This document shows positions 56,459-64,000 of a DNA stretch of 64,000 nt, one piece after another; the first letter of the stretch is position 1; every line of letters begins with the position of its first letter. The notes under the pieces are model-generated. The model was not told the origin of the DNA. It ran no database searches and saw nothing but the letters and a program-made list of their open reading frames with translations. The DNA comes from Streptomyces sp. SN-593. Its GTDB lineage: Bacteria > Actinomycetota > Actinomycetes > Streptomycetales > Streptomycetaceae. Where the stretch lies: positions 992,001-1,056,000 of the forward strand of contig NZ_AP018365.1 of the NCBI RefSeq assembly GCF_016756395.1, given 5' to 3'. The position numbers were made by a program, and so were the translations under genes.

Positions 56459-58759
56459 TCACAGGAACATCGGCACCGGGTTGAGCTGCTGCTCCGGCAG
56501 CGGTGCGTCGAGCCAGCCCATCCGGACGGGCACGTCGTAGAGCCGGCCGGGTCCGAACCGCGCCCAGAAGTGGCGCAGTCCGGGCACGACGGCCTTGAAC
56601 ACCGGCAGGCCGATGTCGGGCCGGGTCATGTCGATCCCGTAGGCGTCCAGGCCGGCCTTCGTGCACAGGTCGACGGCGTGCCGCAGATCGACCGCGATGT
56701 CGCTGCCGCTCTGCCGGGGGAAGGCGTCCAGGCGCACCGGGGCGGCGTCCGGGTCGGGGGCGAGATAGGGGTGGTCCGCGAGCCGGGCGGTGCGCCACCA
56801 GTGCATCTGGACCGGGTCGGGGAAGCGGTAGCCCCCGCCGTCCGGGCCGACGTCCAGCACCGCCGGGAGGAACTGGTTGAGCTCCGAGACCGCCCTTCGC
56901 AGGGCGATGGCGGGGTCCAGGTGGGCGCCGAAGGCCAGCAGGATGTCCTCGACGGGCTTGTCGACGCGCCGCGACACCGCGGTGAAGGCCGGCACGCCGA
57001 GGTCGCTGGTGACGTCCAGCACCCACAGTTCGCGGCCGACCGCACGGTACGCGTCCACGCAGCGCGCGACGAAGGGGTCGTCGGACGACGCCAGGTCGAC
57101 GGCCGGGCGGCGCAGCCGGTTGTACCACCAGATCGCCACCGCGTCGCGTTCGAACAGTTCCATCAGGCCCTGGAGCAGGGCGTCCTCGGGCGTGGTGCCG
57201 GCGGCGCAGCCGTTGGAGTCGGCCCACGCGTACAGCGTCCGGGCGTGCTTGGGGTAGAAGTAGTAGAGCTGCATCGTCGGCAGCCAGCGCGTGGGGCCGC
57301 CGGTCAGCGAGTGCAGGGGGGACCACTCCAGCCGGGCGTCCTCGTCGAACGGGACGGCCACCACGGTGAACGTGGAGCCGGTGCTGTTCCAGCGCTGCCG
57401 GTCGGCGTACTGGGCCGCGCTGTAGCCGGCGACCGCGTTGGGGTGGACGGCCGCGTCGCCGAGTTCCCGGTAGGTGGCGGTGATCCGCGCCTCGTCCTCG
57501 TGGTAGAGGCCCGAGTAGCGCTCGATCGCCTCGCACGCGGCTCCGACGCGGGCCTGGAGGGCCGTGGTGCCCTTGCCCGCCGCGCGGCTGCGGATGCCCT
57601 CGCGCAGGGCGTCGAGTCCGGTGGCGCCGAGCGCGAAGTTCTGGCCGGCCACGCAGGTGTGCAGGAGGTCCGCGGGCATGCGCGGGTCCTCGGTGGTGAA
57701 CTCCTCGATGCCGGACACGACTCCGGTGATCGGGCTGATGAGCCGCTCCAGCGACGTCATGAGCTCCTTGCCGTCCACGGCGCGCATGCCGCCGTCGCGG
57801 GCGACCGCCGGAACCGAGGGCGCGAGCACGATCGGGGACTCCCCGCGCCGCGCCTGGGTCCCCGGGTCGCCGCAGCTCGGGCACTGCGGCCGGTGCGCGT
57901 GCGGGTGTTCGACGCGTTCGGCGGTGAGCGGCCGCACCACCTCCACGTGGCCGTGGCCCGGCTCGGGGGCACCGTCGCCGCCACCGGTCCAGGCGCCGCG
58001 CGCGGCCCACCGCAGCGCGCGCAGCGCCACCAGGTGCGCCGCGAGGAGGGTGCCGGTCGCGGTGGCGGCCTGCGCCGGTACGTACCGCCGGCCGGTGCGC
58101 TCCTCGACGTACGTCTCCACCATCCGGTTGCGTCGCAGCCGGAAGGCCAGGCACTCCCAGCACCCGCCGGCGCCCGGCTCGAAGACCGGGCCGATCCACA
58201 CCGCGGCCCCGGCGGGCCTGGCCAGCAGCCACGGCCGGCCGGAGGACAGGGCCGAGCGGTTGACCTCCTCCAACCGCGGGTTGAGGTAGTCGTCGGCGAG
58301 TACGACCAGCAGCGCCGCGTCGTGCTCGACGACGCGCGCCCCGGCGTCGGCCAGGGCCCGGCGCAGCGGCTCGGCGTCCACCTCCCCGACCGTCCTGATC
58401 TCGCAGGTCAGTGCTTCCAGCAGCGGCTGGACCGCCTCGCCGTCGAAGCCGGCGGTCTCCCAGGCGGCGACCTCGGCCGGGTTGAGGGAGGCGTCCGCCT
58501 CCACCACGTAGCCGCGGGCGCGGAGCCTTCCCAGGGCGTGGTAGACGATCTCCGGGGCGTGGTCGGCGGACAGGGCGGTGACGATCTCGTCCTCGGTGTG
58601 CTTGCCGAGCAGGAAGGGGGCCAGGTCCACGACCGCGGAGCCGTGCACCGCGTAGGCGGTGTCCTCGGCGAACAGGTAGACCGCCTCGCCGGGCACCACG
58701 TCCACGGCCAGATGAGGGCGGAACCGCACCACCCTGCGGCCGGGGGTTCTCTCCGTCAT
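56459..58759 (-). CDS. Leader-binding domain fused to YcaO cyclodehydratase (TOMM)
   Basis: A 766-aa cyclodehydratase that turns Cys/Ser/Thr of a precursor peptide into azolines with ATP. Residues 1-330 match the E1-like/Ocin-ThiF (SagC-type) leader-binding part: RVVRFRPHLAVDVVPGEAVYLF at the start and a zinc site from CWECL (about 200) and CPSC (about 290). Residues 335-766 are YcaO: SLERLISPITGVVSGI, ATP motifs GAACEAIERYSGLYHEDE and GLMELFERDAVAIWWYN, and a Pro-containing end, NPVPMFL, close to the PxPxP type. The ATG overlaps the LanM stop (ATGA). Fused C/D proteins are standard in TOMM clusters. Confidence 0.94.
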   Translation of the reverse strand: MTERTPGRRVVRFRPHLAVDVVPGEAVYLFAEDTAYAVHGSAVVDLAPFLLGKHTEDEIVTALSADHAPEIVYHALGRLRARGYVVEADASLNPAEVAAWETAGFDGEAVQPLLEALTCEIRTVGEVDAEPLRRALADAGARVVEHDAALLVVLADDYLNPRLEEVNRSALSSGRPWLLARPAGAAVWIGPVFEPGAGGCWECLAFRLRRNRMVETYVEERTGRRYVPAQAATATGTLLAAHLVALRALRWAARGAWTGGGDGAPEPGHGHVEVVRPLTAERVEHPHAHRPQCPSCGDPGTQARRGESPIVLAPSVPAVARDGGMRAVDGKELMTSLERLISPITGVVSGIEEFTTEDPRMPADLLHTCVAGQNFALGATGLDALREGIRSRAAGKGTTALQARVGAACEAIERYSGLYHEDEARITATYRELGDAAVHPNAVAGYSAAQYADRQRWNSTGSTFTVVAVPFDEDARLEWSPLHSLTGGPTRWLPTMQLYYFYPKHARTLYAWADSNGCAAGTTPEDALLQGLMELFERDAVAIWWYNRLRRPAVDLASSDDPFVARCVDAYRAVGRELWVLDVTSDLGVPAFTAVSRRVDKPVEDILLAFGAHLDPAIALRRAVSELNQFLPAVLDVGPDGGGYRFPDPVQMHWWRTARLADHPYLAPDPDAAPVRLDAFPRQSGSDIAVDLRHAVDLCTKAGLDAYGIDMTRPDIGLPVFKAVVPGLRHFWARFGPGRLYDVPVRMGWLDAPLPEQQLNPVPMFL

Positions 58760-61446
58760 CGTGTGCTCCTCGGGGGTGAAGTCGGTCCGGCGGACGAGGG
58801 GGTCCGGGCAGGGGGCGGGACGGGGTGGCCGGCGGCGCGCAGCAGGGCGAGCACGACGGCGGGCAGGCCGTCGCCGGCGCCGAGCTGGTGCTCCTCGGCC
58901 GCCGTCCGGTCGGGCAGGCAGGAGCCGTGGGCGGCGCGGGCCGCGAACTCCCACCCGATCTCCCGCAGGGTCCGCCGCGCCGCGCCGCGCTCCCCGGCGG
59001 CGCCGCCGGGGGAGGCCGCGGCGGCCGCCGCGCGCTCGCCCGCCGCCAGGAGGGCGTCGCTGCCGAGCGCGCAGTACCGCCCGGGCGCCGCGCCGGGCTC
59101 GCCGGGCGCGGCCTGGGCCCGTCCGGAGCCGCGGCGGTCCCGCGCGGCCCGCGCGCGGGCCAGTTCCTCGGCGGCGTGGCGCAGTGCCGCGGGCGCGGCG
59201 CCGTCCGTGGCGAGCACCGTGATGCCCAGCGCGGGTTCGTGCCGCAGCCCCATCCAGTGCGAGCCGCCGCCGCTGTCCGGGATCGCGGCCCGGTGCGCGC
59301 GGTCCAGCAGGTGCCCGGCCAGCCGCAGCAGGTCGTCGTCGTCCGCTCCGACGGGCGGGTGCGCGGGGTGCGGCGGGACGGGGCGGCGGTGGCCGGTGTG
59401 GACGTCGACCAGGTGCTGGCAGGTCCGCAGGACGGCGTCGCCGACCGGGTCCGGCCCCTGGCGGGCCCTCAGCAGCCGGGAGCGCAGCGCGGCCCCGCCG
59501 CCGGGCGCCAGCAGGCCCGGCACCCGTCGGCCGGTCGAGGTCAGGATGTCGGTGCCGCCCACCACGGTGCGGAAGATCGGCACGTCCAGGCGGCGCAGGT
59601 CGGCGACCGAGGCCGCGGCCAGGGCGATCCGGCCGGCCGTCGCCGGCGTGGCGGGGTCGGCGCCGTGCGCCAGTTCGGCCCGCAGGACGCGGGCCAGGAC
59701 GGCCTCGCGCCGCTCGAAGCCGGTCAGCGCCTGGGGCGCCTCCGCCGCGCGCATCGTGGTGAACGACGCCCAGGTGCTGGACCACATCACGCGGACCGTG
59801 GTGCCGTCGAAGGCGTGGCCCGCGCCGCCGGGCGCGGTCAGCCGTTCCGCCGACCGGGCGAGCGCGGTGTCCGCCTCCCGGTAGCCGGCGGCGACCGCGG
59901 CGGTGTGCTCGCGCGGGTCGAGCACCTGGTCGCCGTACCAGGCCATGCTCTCCGGCTGCCAGGTCAGCGCGCCGTCGAGCAGGCCCAGGTCCCGGCCGTG
60001 CTCGCTCAGCCGCGGCACCTCCGGCCGGAAGGGGACCGGTTTGCGGTCGGCGGGGCTGCACCCTCCCACGTCCACCGCGGGGCCGCCGGGGCGCAGCAGC
60101 ACCGGGGCGGTCACCATGCCCGTGGGCAGCGCGGTGTCCGCCAGCGCGGCCTCCACCGGGTCGTCCGTGCCCGTGGCGAACACGGGGTGCATGACCGTCT
60201 CCAGGTCCAGGACGACCGGCAGGGCGCCGCAGGGGCGCAGGTTGTCCTGCCACAGGTCGCGTGCCTGCACCAGGGTGGCCAGCCGGATCAGGCGGCCCAG
60301 GTGCCGCGGGTAGTCCGCCAGTTCGTCCGGCGCCGAGCACGCGCCGCGCTCCACGTAGCCCTCCCAGGCGTAGCCGTCGCGGGCCAGGAGGGGGCGGCGG
60401 TGCGGGGGGCGGTCGGGGAACGCGTCGGCGGTCTCGTCCAGCAACCGCAGGAAGGCGGCGGCGCAGCTCAGGTCGCGGGGCTTGTAGACGGCGCGCCGGC
60501 CGCAGGCGAAGGTGAGCACCGCGACGTTCCGACCGTCGTCGTGCGGATCGCCGGCGTCGGCCGCGACCCGGTCCAGGGCGGCGGCGCGGACCTGTCCGAA
60601 CAGGCCCTCGGCAAGGACGTCCCGGTCCGCGGCGAGCCGGGTGAGCATCTCCCGGGTGGCGGCCCGCCACTGCCGCACCGCGGTGCCGACCAGGAAGCCG
60701 AGGACCGGCAGCGCCGCCAGCCGCCGGCACCAGTCGCCGCGCGAGCCGTCGATCTCGGCGGGCCGCAGGAAGCGCAGGTCGAAGTCGAGGGCCGGCCCGC
60801 AGTGCGCGAGGACGCGGTCCGCGCCCTGCGCGGCCAGGTCCGCTTCGGCACGTTCGGTGAGTTCCGGCGCGCGGCCGGCCGCCCGCAGGGCGGCGAGGTC
60901 GGCGAGCAGCAGGATGCGGGTGGCCTCCCGCATGCACCGCTGCGGCGCCCACAGCCCGTCGTCGCCGGTCGAACGGTCCGGCAGGGCGCGCAGCAGGAGG
61001 GCGAGTTCCCGGGCCCAGGCCGGCAGGGCGGTCAGCCGTGCGGGGTCGATCCCCGCGTGCGCCGCGAGGACGTCTCCGGCGCCGAGCGCCCCGGCCGCCA
61101 CCGCGGCGCGCACCGCGGGGGCGTCCAGGTCGGAGGTCCCCGTGGCCGCCGCGGCCCACTGCGCGGCCCGACGGCGCGCGGCGTCGTCGAGGACCGCGGC
61201 CGGGCCGGCGGCGGCGCGGTCGGCCGGCGGGGCGCCGGCCGCGATCACCGTCGCCAGGACGTCGGCCAGGTCGCCGAGGCCGCGCAGCACCGGACCGGCT
61301 CCGGGTGCCGTGACGGCACGGGCGACCGGTGGGGACGGGAAGGCGGCACCCGACGGGGACGGGAAGGCGGCGCCGGACGGGGACGGGGCGGCGGCTCCGG
61401 ACGGGGACGGGGCGGCGGCTCCGGGCGGGGAGGGGAGGCTGCTCAT
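58756..61446 (-). CDS. LanM-type dehydratase with vestigial cyclase region
   Basis: 896 aa. The first 42 residues are PSPSGAA-type repeats. About 60-640 is the LanM dehydratase (DUF4135), which activates Ser/Thr by phosphorylation and eliminates to Dha/Dhb: AVYKPRDLSCAAAFLRLLDE (about 320), ARDLWQDNLRPCGALPVVLDLET (about 398-415) and LDVPIFRTVVGGTDI (about 620). The remaining 250 residues are far shorter than a LanC cyclase (about 400) and lack the zinc ligands (Cys..CysHis). HWMGLRHEPALG and CLPDRTAAEEHQLGAGDGLPAVVLALLRAA may be its remnants. It overlaps its neighbours by ATGA on both sides. A dehydratase-only role is inferred. Confidence 0.88.
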   Translation of the reverse strand: MSSLPSPPGAAAPSPSGAAAPSPSGAAFPSPSGAAFPSPPVARAVTAPGAGPVLRGLGDLADVLATVIAAGAPPADRAAAGPAAVLDDAARRRAAQWAAAATGTSDLDAPAVRAAVAAGALGAGDVLAAHAGIDPARLTALPAWARELALLLRALPDRSTGDDGLWAPQRCMREATRILLLADLAALRAAGRAPELTERAEADLAAQGADRVLAHCGPALDFDLRFLRPAEIDGSRGDWCRRLAALPVLGFLVGTAVRQWRAATREMLTRLAADRDVLAEGLFGQVRAAALDRVAADAGDPHDDGRNVAVLTFACGRRAVYKPRDLSCAAAFLRLLDETADAFPDRPPHRRPLLARDGYAWEGYVERGACSAPDELADYPRHLGRLIRLATLVQARDLWQDNLRPCGALPVVLDLETVMHPVFATGTDDPVEAALADTALPTGMVTAPVLLRPGGPAVDVGGCSPADRKPVPFRPEVPRLSEHGRDLGLLDGALTWQPESMAWYGDQVLDPREHTAAVAAGYREADTALARSAERLTAPGGAGHAFDGTTVRVMWSSTWASFTTMRAAEAPQALTGFERREAVLARVLRAELAHGADPATPATAGRIALAAASVADLRRLDVPIFRTVVGGTDILTSTGRRVPGLLAPGGGAALRSRLLRARQGPDPVGDAVLRTCQHLVDVHTGHRRPVPPHPAHPPVGADDDDLLRLAGHLLDRAHRAAIPDSGGGSHWMGLRHEPALGITVLATDGAAPAALRHAAEELARARAARDRRGSGRAQAAPGEPGAAPGRYCALGSDALLAAGERAAAAAASPGGAAGERGAARRTLREIGWEFAARAAHGSCLPDRTAAEEHQLGAGDGLPAVVLALLRAAGHPVPPPARTPSSAGPTSPPRSTR
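61331..61432. repeat. 24-bp tandem repeat in the 5' end of the lanM gene
   Basis: GGGGACGGG-type units start at 61331, 61355, 61379, 61403 and 61427 (last partial). Each codes for PSPSGAAF or PSPSGAAA on the minus strand. Confidence 0.92.
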
Positions 61447-63560
61447 CGCGCGCCCTCCCGTCCGGTCGCCGCGCCCACCGGATCCAGCAGGCGGGCGAAC
61501 GCCGGGCAGCCGGTGACCAGTTCCGCATAGCGGCCCACCGCGACCGGCAGGCCGTCCTCCAGCACGAGGATGCGGTCGGCCGCGGCGAGCGACTCGACCC
61601 GGTGGGTGACCACGATCCGGCCCGGTCCGGCCTCGGCCAGCCGGCCGAGCAGCGCGACCTCGGTGGCCGGGTCGAGGCCGCTGGTGGCTTCGTCCAGGAC
61701 CAGCAGGCGCGGCCGGCCGGCCAGCGCCCGGGCCACCAGCAGCCGCTGGCGCTGCCCCCCGGAGACCATCCGGTTGCCCGCGCCCACCGGCGTGGCCAGG
61801 CCCAGCGGCATGGCCCGCACCTCGTCGGTCAGTCCGACGCCGTCGAGGGCCGCCCACACCGCGGCGTCGTCGATGCCGGGCCGCCCGGCGGCGACGGTGC
61901 TGCGGATGTCGGTCCCGGTGGCGGTGGCGTCCTGGAGCACCGCGGCCAGCGAGCGCCGTGCCGAGACCGGATCGAGGCCGTCGAGCCGGCGGCCGTCGAA
62001 GCGCACCTCGCCCTCCGCCAGGGGGACCAGGCCGAGCAGGGCCTGGACCAGCGTGGACTTCCCGGCGCCGGAGGCTCCGACCACGCCGACGAACTCGCCC
62101 GGTCCGACGTCCAGGTCCACGCCCCGCAGCAGGGCCGCGCCGCCCGGGGCGCGTACGCCCACCCCGCGCAGTGCCAGCCGGCGGGCGGGGGGCACGGCGG
62201 CGCCGGCGGGCTCCGCCTCCAGCCCCACCACCTCCAGCAGCCGGTCCACGACGGGGACCACGCCGAAGACGGCGGTGGCGATCCGCCCGGCCTGGCCGAC
62301 GGAGCCGATGAACTGCGTCAGGGCGATGTTGAGGGCCAGCAGGCCGCCGGCGCCCGGGTACGCGGTCCCCAGCAGCAGCGGCGCCCCCAGCAGCAGGGCG
62401 TAGAGCAGGCCCGGAAGGGCCGCCGTGAGCCCGCTGGCGGCGGACTGCCAGCCCACCGCCGCCAGGTCCTGCCGCTTCTGCTCCGCGAACACCTCCAGCC
62501 AGCGGCCGAAGGCGCGTTCCTCCCGCCCGGCCACCCGGATCTTGTCCAGCCCGCGCAGCATTTCCAGGAGCGTCGACGACGCCTCCCCGTAGAGCGCGAA
62601 CACCCGGCGGTCATGGCGGAGTTGGCGCATGCCGAACCAGCCGGAGAGGGCGGCGGCGGCGAGTACCAGGGCGAGGGCGGGCAGGCTCGGCAGCGGCGCC
62701 AGCACGATGACGACGACGAGGCTCGCGGCGCCGAACAGCAGGTTCAGGAGGGCCGACAAGGTGGTGTTGCCCAGCATCTGGCGCACCGCGTCGACTCCGG
62801 CGACCCGCACGGCGAGGTCGCCGGCGGTGTACTCGCGCAGCCGCCAAGCCCGCGTCCGCAGCAGCCGGTCCAGGGCGGCGGGCCCGAGGACCGCCTCGGC
62901 GTAGGACTCCAGCCGGGCCAGCACCAGGTTCCGCAGCCAGACCAGGCCGGCGTAGACGCCCAGTCCGAAGCCGGCCAGGACCGCCAGCTCGCCGAGGAGT
63001 CCGGTACGGTCCCCGAGCACCGCGGACAGGGCGAGGGCGCCCGCCGACGGCAGGAACGCGCCGAGCACCGCGGCGGCCAGGCCGGCGGCCAGCAGCAGGG
63101 CCAGGTCCCCGCGCCTGCGCCCGTGGGCCGCCAGGTCCCGGGCCCGGCGCGCCTCCAGCGGCCGTGTCACCTCCCACGCCCACGGCGTCAGGTCGGCGGC
63201 GGTGGCCGCGTCCACCCGCCCGATCGCGCCGTGGCCCGGCAGGACCAGCCGGAAGGAGCGCCCGCGGGGCAGGAGCGCGACGGGCGAGCCGTCCCGCCAG
63301 TAGCCGAGGAGGGGGTGCAGCGGGGTGCGGTGCCAGTCGTCGGCGAGCGTCACCACGCGGGCTCGCAGCCCGAGCGCCTCGAAGGCGCCCTGGACGTCCG
63401 CCGGGCCCTCCTCGTCCCGTGTCCCGGACCGGTCCGCCGCGGGGGCGGCGCCGAGGTGGGCCGCCACCTCCTCGACGCAGCCGCGGGGCGGGGCGGCGGA
63501 CACCGGGGCTCCGGCCCGGAACCGGTCCAGCGGGGAGAGGGGCGAAGCCGCGGCGCTCAC
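61443..63560 (-). CDS. NHLP-type RiPP export ABC transporter (permease-ATPase 2)
   Basis: A 705-aa half-transporter. A soluble N-terminal domain of about 155 residues resembles the degenerate peptidase-like part of the second NHLP/NHLM exporter. Six helices follow (LALLLAAGLAAAVLGAFLPS is the first). The nucleotide-binding domain has Walker A GASGAGKSTLVQALLG (about 498), signature MVSGGQRQRLLVARAL (about 598) and Walker B RLLVLDEATSGLD. It overlaps the upstream transporter gene (GTGA) and the lanM gene (ATGA). It should export the modified peptide together with the partly visible neighbour. Confidence 0.92.
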   Translation of the reverse strand: MSAAASPLSPLDRFRAGAPVSAAPPRGCVEEVAAHLGAAPAADRSGTRDEEGPADVQGAFEALGLRARVVTLADDWHRTPLHPLLGYWRDGSPVALLPRGRSFRLVLPGHGAIGRVDAATAADLTPWAWEVTRPLEARRARDLAAHGRRRGDLALLLAAGLAAAVLGAFLPSAGALALSAVLGDRTGLLGELAVLAGFGLGVYAGLVWLRNLVLARLESYAEAVLGPAALDRLLRTRAWRLREYTAGDLAVRVAGVDAVRQMLGNTTLSALLNLLFGAASLVVVIVLAPLPSLPALALVLAAAALSGWFGMRQLRHDRRVFALYGEASSTLLEMLRGLDKIRVAGREERAFGRWLEVFAEQKRQDLAAVGWQSAASGLTAALPGLLYALLLGAPLLLGTAYPGAGGLLALNIALTQFIGSVGQAGRIATAVFGVVPVVDRLLEVVGLEAEPAGAAVPPARRLALRGVGVRAPGGAALLRGVDLDVGPGEFVGVVGASGAGKSTLVQALLGLVPLAEGEVRFDGRRLDGLDPVSARRSLAAVLQDATATGTDIRSTVAAGRPGIDDAAVWAALDGVGLTDEVRAMPLGLATPVGAGNRMVSGGQRQRLLVARALAGRPRLLVLDEATSGLDPATEVALLGRLAEAGPGRIVVTHRVESLAAADRILVLEDGLPVAVGRYAELVTGCPAFARLLDPVGAATGREGAR

Positions 63561-64000
63561 CGGTCGCCCACCCTCGCCGCTCGCGCCCCGGCCAGCGGGC
63601 CGGTGGCGGACCGGCCGGCGGGCGGCGTTCCGCCGGGCGGACCCGTAGGGGCCGGGCCGGACGGCGTCACACGGCCTTCGCGCACGACCAGTTCGCGGTC
63701 GCACGCCCGCACCGCCGAGCGCCGGTGGGCCAGCATCACGACCGTCACGCCGCGCCGCCGCAGCCGGGCGAAGAGCTGCTGCTCCACGGCCCGGTCCAGC
63801 GCGCCCGTCGCCTCGTCGAGGACCAGGAGCGACGGGTCGCAGGCGAGCGCCCGGGCGATCTCCAGGCGCTGCCGCTCACCGCCGCTGAAGTTGGCGCCGC
63901 CCTCGTCGACCACCGCCCGGTGGCAGCCGCCCCGGAGTTCGACCACACGGTCCAGGCAGGCGTCGTGGACGGCCCGTTCGATCGCCTCGTCGCTCACCGT
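63557..64000 (-). CDS. C-terminal part of an NHLP-type peptidase/ABC exporter
   Basis: Only the last 147 residues are in the window; the gene begins to the right. They hold the end of an ABC ATPase: GGANFSGGERQRLEIARALA (signature), DPSLLVLDEATGALD (Walker B) and MLAHRRSAV (H-loop), then a Pro/Gly-rich tail. With the next gene it matches the paired exporters of nitrile-hydratase-leader-type RiPP systems, of which the first normally has a C39 peptidase that cuts the leader. That peptidase would be outside the window and cannot be confirmed. Confidence 0.88.
   Translation of the reverse strand, partial: TVSDEAIERAVHDACLDRVVELRGGCHRAVVDEGGANFSGGERQRLEIARALACDPSLLVLDEATGALDRAVEQQLFARLRRRGVTVVMLAHRRSAVRACDRELVVREGRVTPSGPAPTGPPGGTPPAGRSATGPLAGARAARVGDR

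Overview
The window is very high in G+C, and real genes show strong G/C bias at third codon positions. GTG and TTG starts are frequent, and many starts look leaderless. The gene content (tRNA cluster, cobalamin genes, an arg cluster, monomeric isocitrate dehydrogenase, LAXTG-type sortase substrate) fits a streptomycete chromosome (Streptomyces or a close relative). From memory, the cob-to-arg stretch resembles the conserved core of Streptomyces chromosomes; I could not check this by alignment.

Layout. 1-6.1 kb: a partial gene, a CGNR zinc-finger regulator, small membrane and DsbA-like proteins, and a GNAT/pabC/pabB folate operon. 6.2-6.8 kb: a tRNA cluster with Gly(GCC), Cys(GCA) and three Val(GAC). 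7.7-12.4 kb: a membrane-anchored Ser/Thr kinase, a five-copy 74-bp tandem repeat, a pair of overlapping acyl-CoA dehydrogenase genes and a small WXG-like protein. 12.5-20.5 kb: an rRNA/tRNA methyltransferase and the cobalamin/siroheme genes cobA, a BluB-CobT fusion with a giant disordered N-terminus, and cobL. 20.7-25.2 kb: acetyltransferases, a methyltransferase, two small membrane proteins and an acyltransferase. 25.3-32.0 kb: argH, then argC-J-B-D-R with an ArgR-type promoter. 32.2-41 kb: monomeric IDH, an RlmG-like methyltransferase, an RsrR-like Fe-S regulator divergent from an NmrA-like gene, a glycoside-hydrolase-like lipoprotein or exported enzyme, and a 3-hydroxyacyl-CoA dehydrogenase.

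41.2-44.7 kb is an accessory patch. It holds a truncated XRE gene, a GntR-YdcF pair, a resolvase-like protein lacking the usual serine, a small frameshifted ORF and a small XRE protein. 44.8-52.9 kb holds a GAF-SpoIIE phosphatase, a secreted esterase with an Ig-like domain, an AraC/MFS divergent pair, and an XRE-histidine-kinase fusion divergent from a 45-aa peptide gene with its own terminator. 53-54.6 kb encodes a LAHTG sortase substrate.

54.8-64 kb (continuing beyond the window) is the most interesting part: a RiPP biosynthetic operon read right to left. Two NHLP-type export ABC proteins are followed by a LanM-type dehydratase whose cyclase half is shortened and has no zinc motif. Then come a fused leader-binding/YcaO cyclodehydratase and a SagB-type FMN dehydrogenase. 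The first four genes overlap by 4 bp, and a strong hairpin closes the operon. The expected product would carry azol(in)es plus dehydrated Ser/Thr; no precursor peptide gene was found inside the window.

A second theme is short-period tandem repeats (18-24 bp, and one of 74 bp) at the ends of seven or so unrelated genes. Several of these repeats extend protein termini, as in ArgB, CobA, LanM and the AraC regulator.
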